From positions 71,118-135,117 of the forward strand of contig NZ_LGDG01000134.1 in NCBI RefSeq assembly GCF_001279775.1: 64,000 bases of DNA, in the 5' to 3' direction. This stretch comes from Streptomyces sp. MMG1533 (GTDB lineage Bacteria; Actinomycetota; Actinomycetes; Streptomycetales; Streptomycetaceae). Position numbers and translations under genes: made by a program. Below, piece by piece: positions 62,029 through 64,000 of this stretch. Under the pieces are notes generated by a model. It saw nothing but the letters and a program-made list of their open reading frames with translations. It searched no databases and was not told the origin of the DNA. Within the stretch, counting starts at the first letter, position 1. Each line of letters begins with the position of its first letter.

Positions 62029-63534
62029 GTGCGTGACCTGGTGCTCGGCGTCGACGCCGGGCACACCGTGACCAAGGCCGTGCTGTTCGACGCCGTCGGC
62101 CGGCCGGTGGCGCGGGGCAGCGGCTCGCTGCCGCTGAACACCCCTCGTGCCCACTGGGTCGAGCGGGACATGGACGACGTGTGGCGGACGGCGCACCAGG
62201 CGATCGGCGCCTGTCTCGCCGAGGCGGGCCCGGACGCGGGACGCGCCGTCGCCGCGGTGGGGCTGGCCGGGCACGGCGACGGACTGTACGCCGTCGACGA
62301 GCGGGGTCGGCCGGTACGGGCCGCGATCGTGGCGATGGACACGCGCGCCGAACCGGTACTGGAGGAGTGGCGGGGCACTCCGATCTGGTCCCGTGCCCTG
62401 GAGTTGTCGGGGACGGTGCCCTTCCCGGGTTCCCCTGCCGCCCTGCTGGCCTGGCTCGCCCGCCACGAGCCGGGGGTGCTTCAGCAGGCGCGCTGGCTGT
62501 TGTCCTGCAAGGACTGGCTGCGCCTGCGGATGACGGGCGCGGTGGCCACCGATCCGACGGACGCCAGTGCCTCGTTCACCGACATGCGGCGGGGCGGCTA
62601 CTCGCCGGAGTTGCTCGACCTGTACGGCCTCGGCGCGCTCGCCGACAGGCTGCCGCCCGTCCTGGCCTGCGACGCGGTGAGCGGAACCGTCACCCGCGAG
62701 GCCGCGGCGCTCACCGGGCTCACCGCGGGCATCCCCGTCGTCACGGGCGCCCATGACGTCGACGCCGCCGCGCTCGGGATCGGTGGCTCGACGCCGGGCG
62801 AACTGTGCCTGATCGCCGGGTCGTTCAGCATCAATCAGGTGGTCGGCGAGCGTCCCGTCGTCGATCCGCGCTGGCAGGTCCGGCACTTCGTCCGGCCGGG
62901 GCAGTGGATGACCATGTCCACCTCCCCCGCATCGGTGGCGAACCTGGAGTGGTTCCTGCGGGTGACGGGCCTGCCGGCCGAGCAACGGGACGGCGTTCAC
63001 GAGGTGCTCGGCCGCGAGGTCGAGGCACACCTGGACGGTCCGTCGCAGGTGTTGTTCCACCCGTTCGTGTACGGCTCTCCGCACCTCGGGCCCACGTCCG
63101 GCACGTTCCTCGGTCTGCGCGGCTGGCACGGCCGCGGCCATCTGCTGCGGGCCCTGATGGAAGGCGTCGTCCTCAACCACCGCTGGCACGTCGACGCGCT
63201 CTGCTCGAAGCTGCGGATCACGGGGGCGGCCCGGCTGACCGGCGGCGCCGCGCGCAGCGAGGTGTGGAGCCAGATGTTCGCCGACGCTCTGCGGCGACCG
63301 GTCGTGGTGACCGAGGTGGCGGAAAGTGCCGCCCGGGGGGCCGCCCTGCTCGCCGCCACCGCCGTCGGCCTGCTCGACGACGCGACGGACCCGCGTGCCG
63401 GTGCCGCCGTGCTCCGACGCCACGAACCCGACCCCGACCGGGCCGCCGTACTCGACGAGGCGTACGAGGTGTACCTGGAGGCGCTGGAGGCGCTCGGGCC
63501 GGTCTGGGCCCGCCTGAACGCGCCGGAGGCCTGA
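62029..63534 (+). CDS. FGGY-family carbohydrate kinase
   Basis: A 501-residue protein starting at GTG 62029 (TTG 62026 also in frame). FGGY motifs: VLGVDAGHTVTKAVLFD (phosphate 1), HDVDAAALGIGG, and ARLTGGAARSEVWSQMFADALRRPV (ATP site). It phosphorylates a sugar; the type (xylulose, gluconate or other) cannot be told from the sequence. The next gene is a sugar-binding lipoprotein, consistent with a sugar uptake unit. Confidence 0.92.
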   Translation: MRDLVLGVDAGHTVTKAVLFDAVGRPVARGSGSLPLNTPRAHWVERDMDDVWRTAHQAIGACLAEAGPDAGRAVAAVGLAGHGDGLYAVDERGRPVRAAIVAMDTRAEPVLEEWRGTPIWSRALELSGTVPFPGSPAALLAWLARHEPGVLQQARWLLSCKDWLRLRMTGAVATDPTDASASFTDMRRGGYSPELLDLYGLGALADRLPPVLACDAVSGTVTREAAALTGLTAGIPVVTGAHDVDAAALGIGGSTPGELCLIAGSFSINQVVGERPVVDPRWQVRHFVRPGQWMTMSTSPASVANLEWFLRVTGLPAEQRDGVHEVLGREVEAHLDGPSQVLFHPFVYGSPHLGPTSGTFLGLRGWHGRGHLLRALMEGVVLNHRWHVDALCSKLRITGAARLTGGAARSEVWSQMFADALRRPVVVTEVAESAARGAALLAATAVGLLDDATDPRAGAAVLRRHEPDPDRAAVLDEAYEVYLEALEALGPVWARLNAPEA

Positions 63535-63687
63535 GGCCCGACCGGCGGATCATGCCCGGCGAGGCGGGGCCCGGCGCTCCCACCTGCGTCGACGATGCGC
63601 TGCGGAGATCCGTCAGTGCCTCCCTGCCAGTCCCCCGCCGGTCCCCGCCGTGCCCTCCGCCGCCTCCCTCCAAGATGACTTAGCGAT

Positions 63688-63702
63688 AACTTCTGGGAAG
63701 TT
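63688..63702. promoter_or_regulatory. Putative operator upstream of the sugar-binding lipoprotein
   Basis: AACTTCTGGGAAGTT, a perfect 6+6 palindrome with a 3-base centre, in an AT-rich promoter region about 106 bases before the ATG. Confidence 0.55.
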
Positions 63703-63807
63703 TTCTCGCAAGATGTGTTAACAACGGCGCAGTGTCCTGCTAATAATTCCGCCATCGAAACGCGCCCGACTCCCCAAGGACGCATCCCGCACGAGAGGTC
63801 CCCCGTC

Positions 63808-64000
63808 ATGCGAACGACCAGACACGTCCTCATAGCCGGTGCCGCCGCCACCGCCCTTCTCGCCACCGCCTGCTCCGGAGCGGGGGACGGCGGGTCCTCG
63901 AGCGGTGGCAAGAGCATCAACGTGCTGATGGTCGGCAATCCGCAGATGGAGGACATCGCGAAGCTGACCAAGGACAACTTCACCAAGGACACCGGGATCA
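63808..64000 (+). CDS. ABC transporter substrate-binding lipoprotein (partial)
   Basis: Start of a lipoprotein cut by the window edge. Signal peptide with a hydrophobic stretch and lipobox ATAC (Cys22), Ser/Gly linker, then INVLMVGNPQMEDIAKLTKDNFTKDTG, the opening of the extracellular solute-binding (family 1) fold. AGAGG precedes the ATG. It probably belongs with a sugar ABC transporter to the right. Confidence 0.88.
   Translation, partial: MRTTRHVLIAGAAATALLATACSGAGDGGSSSGGKSINVLMVGNPQMEDIAKLTKDNFTKDTGI

Overview
The window is a high-GC actinobacterial chromosome segment, almost certainly Streptomyces. It carries bldG, wblA, a Crp-type regulator, a Tad locus, marP, ArsA-like ATPases, GAF/ANTAR proteins and a WhiJ-like triad, and intergenic gaps are short and GC-rich. 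From memory, the gene order from bldG through acsA, nhaA, nth, crp and the ArsA pair to wblA and a penicillin-binding protein matches the core region of S. coelicolor around SCO3548-SCO3580. I could not run an alignment to confirm that.

Regions. (1) 1-1042: the developmental switch pair, an anti-sigma-like ATPase and BldG. (2) 1043-9044: a MrfA/YprA-type helicase facing a seven-gene Tad secretion operon. (3) 9.6-38.9 kb: core genes for metabolism, envelope and regulation, including a HAD phosphatase, a divergent Fic-like protein, a CooC-like ATPase, a deacetylase-like lipoprotein, a SulP transporter fused to carbonic anhydrase, acetyl-CoA synthetase, NhaA, MarP, endonuclease III, Crp, two ArsA ATPases, WblA, a class A PBP and a metallophosphoesterase. 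(4) 38,968-50,871: an 11.9-kb integrated actinomycete integrative and conjugative element (AICE) of pSAM2 type in a tRNA-Pro(CGG) gene, bounded by 47-bp perfect direct repeats. (5) 50.9-64 kb: accessory chromosome with a TetR regulator, a sortase / LPXTG protein / glycosyltransferase group, a WhiJ-type triad, STAS and GAF-ANTAR regulators, two DUF5994 genes, a desaturase, a sugar kinase and the start of a sugar-binding lipoprotein.

The element carries int, xis, a HUH-type rep, a small zinc-finger protein, spread proteins, a TraB-type DNA pump, a Pra-like protein, a KorSA-like GntR repressor and a Pif-like Nudix protein. Three near-identical palindromes, ACTC(A/C)T(G/A)TACATGAGT, lie upstream of the Pra-like gene and inside the 30-bp gap between the repressor and the Nudix gene. 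They probably form the repressor circuit that keeps the element silent.

The most interesting part is the element's low-GC cargo, 47,072-49,921. It holds a DUF6602-type protein with a PD-(D/E)XK-like motif, and a convergent, coupled pair of a DUF262 (ParB/sulfiredoxin-like) protein and a HEPN protein of the MAE_28990/MAE_18760 type. This looks like an uncharacterised defence or toxin module. The DUF6602 gene is flanked by two 128-bp direct repeats (116/128 identical by my count). The left repeat lies within a long multi-arm inverted repeat that may be a replication or transfer site.
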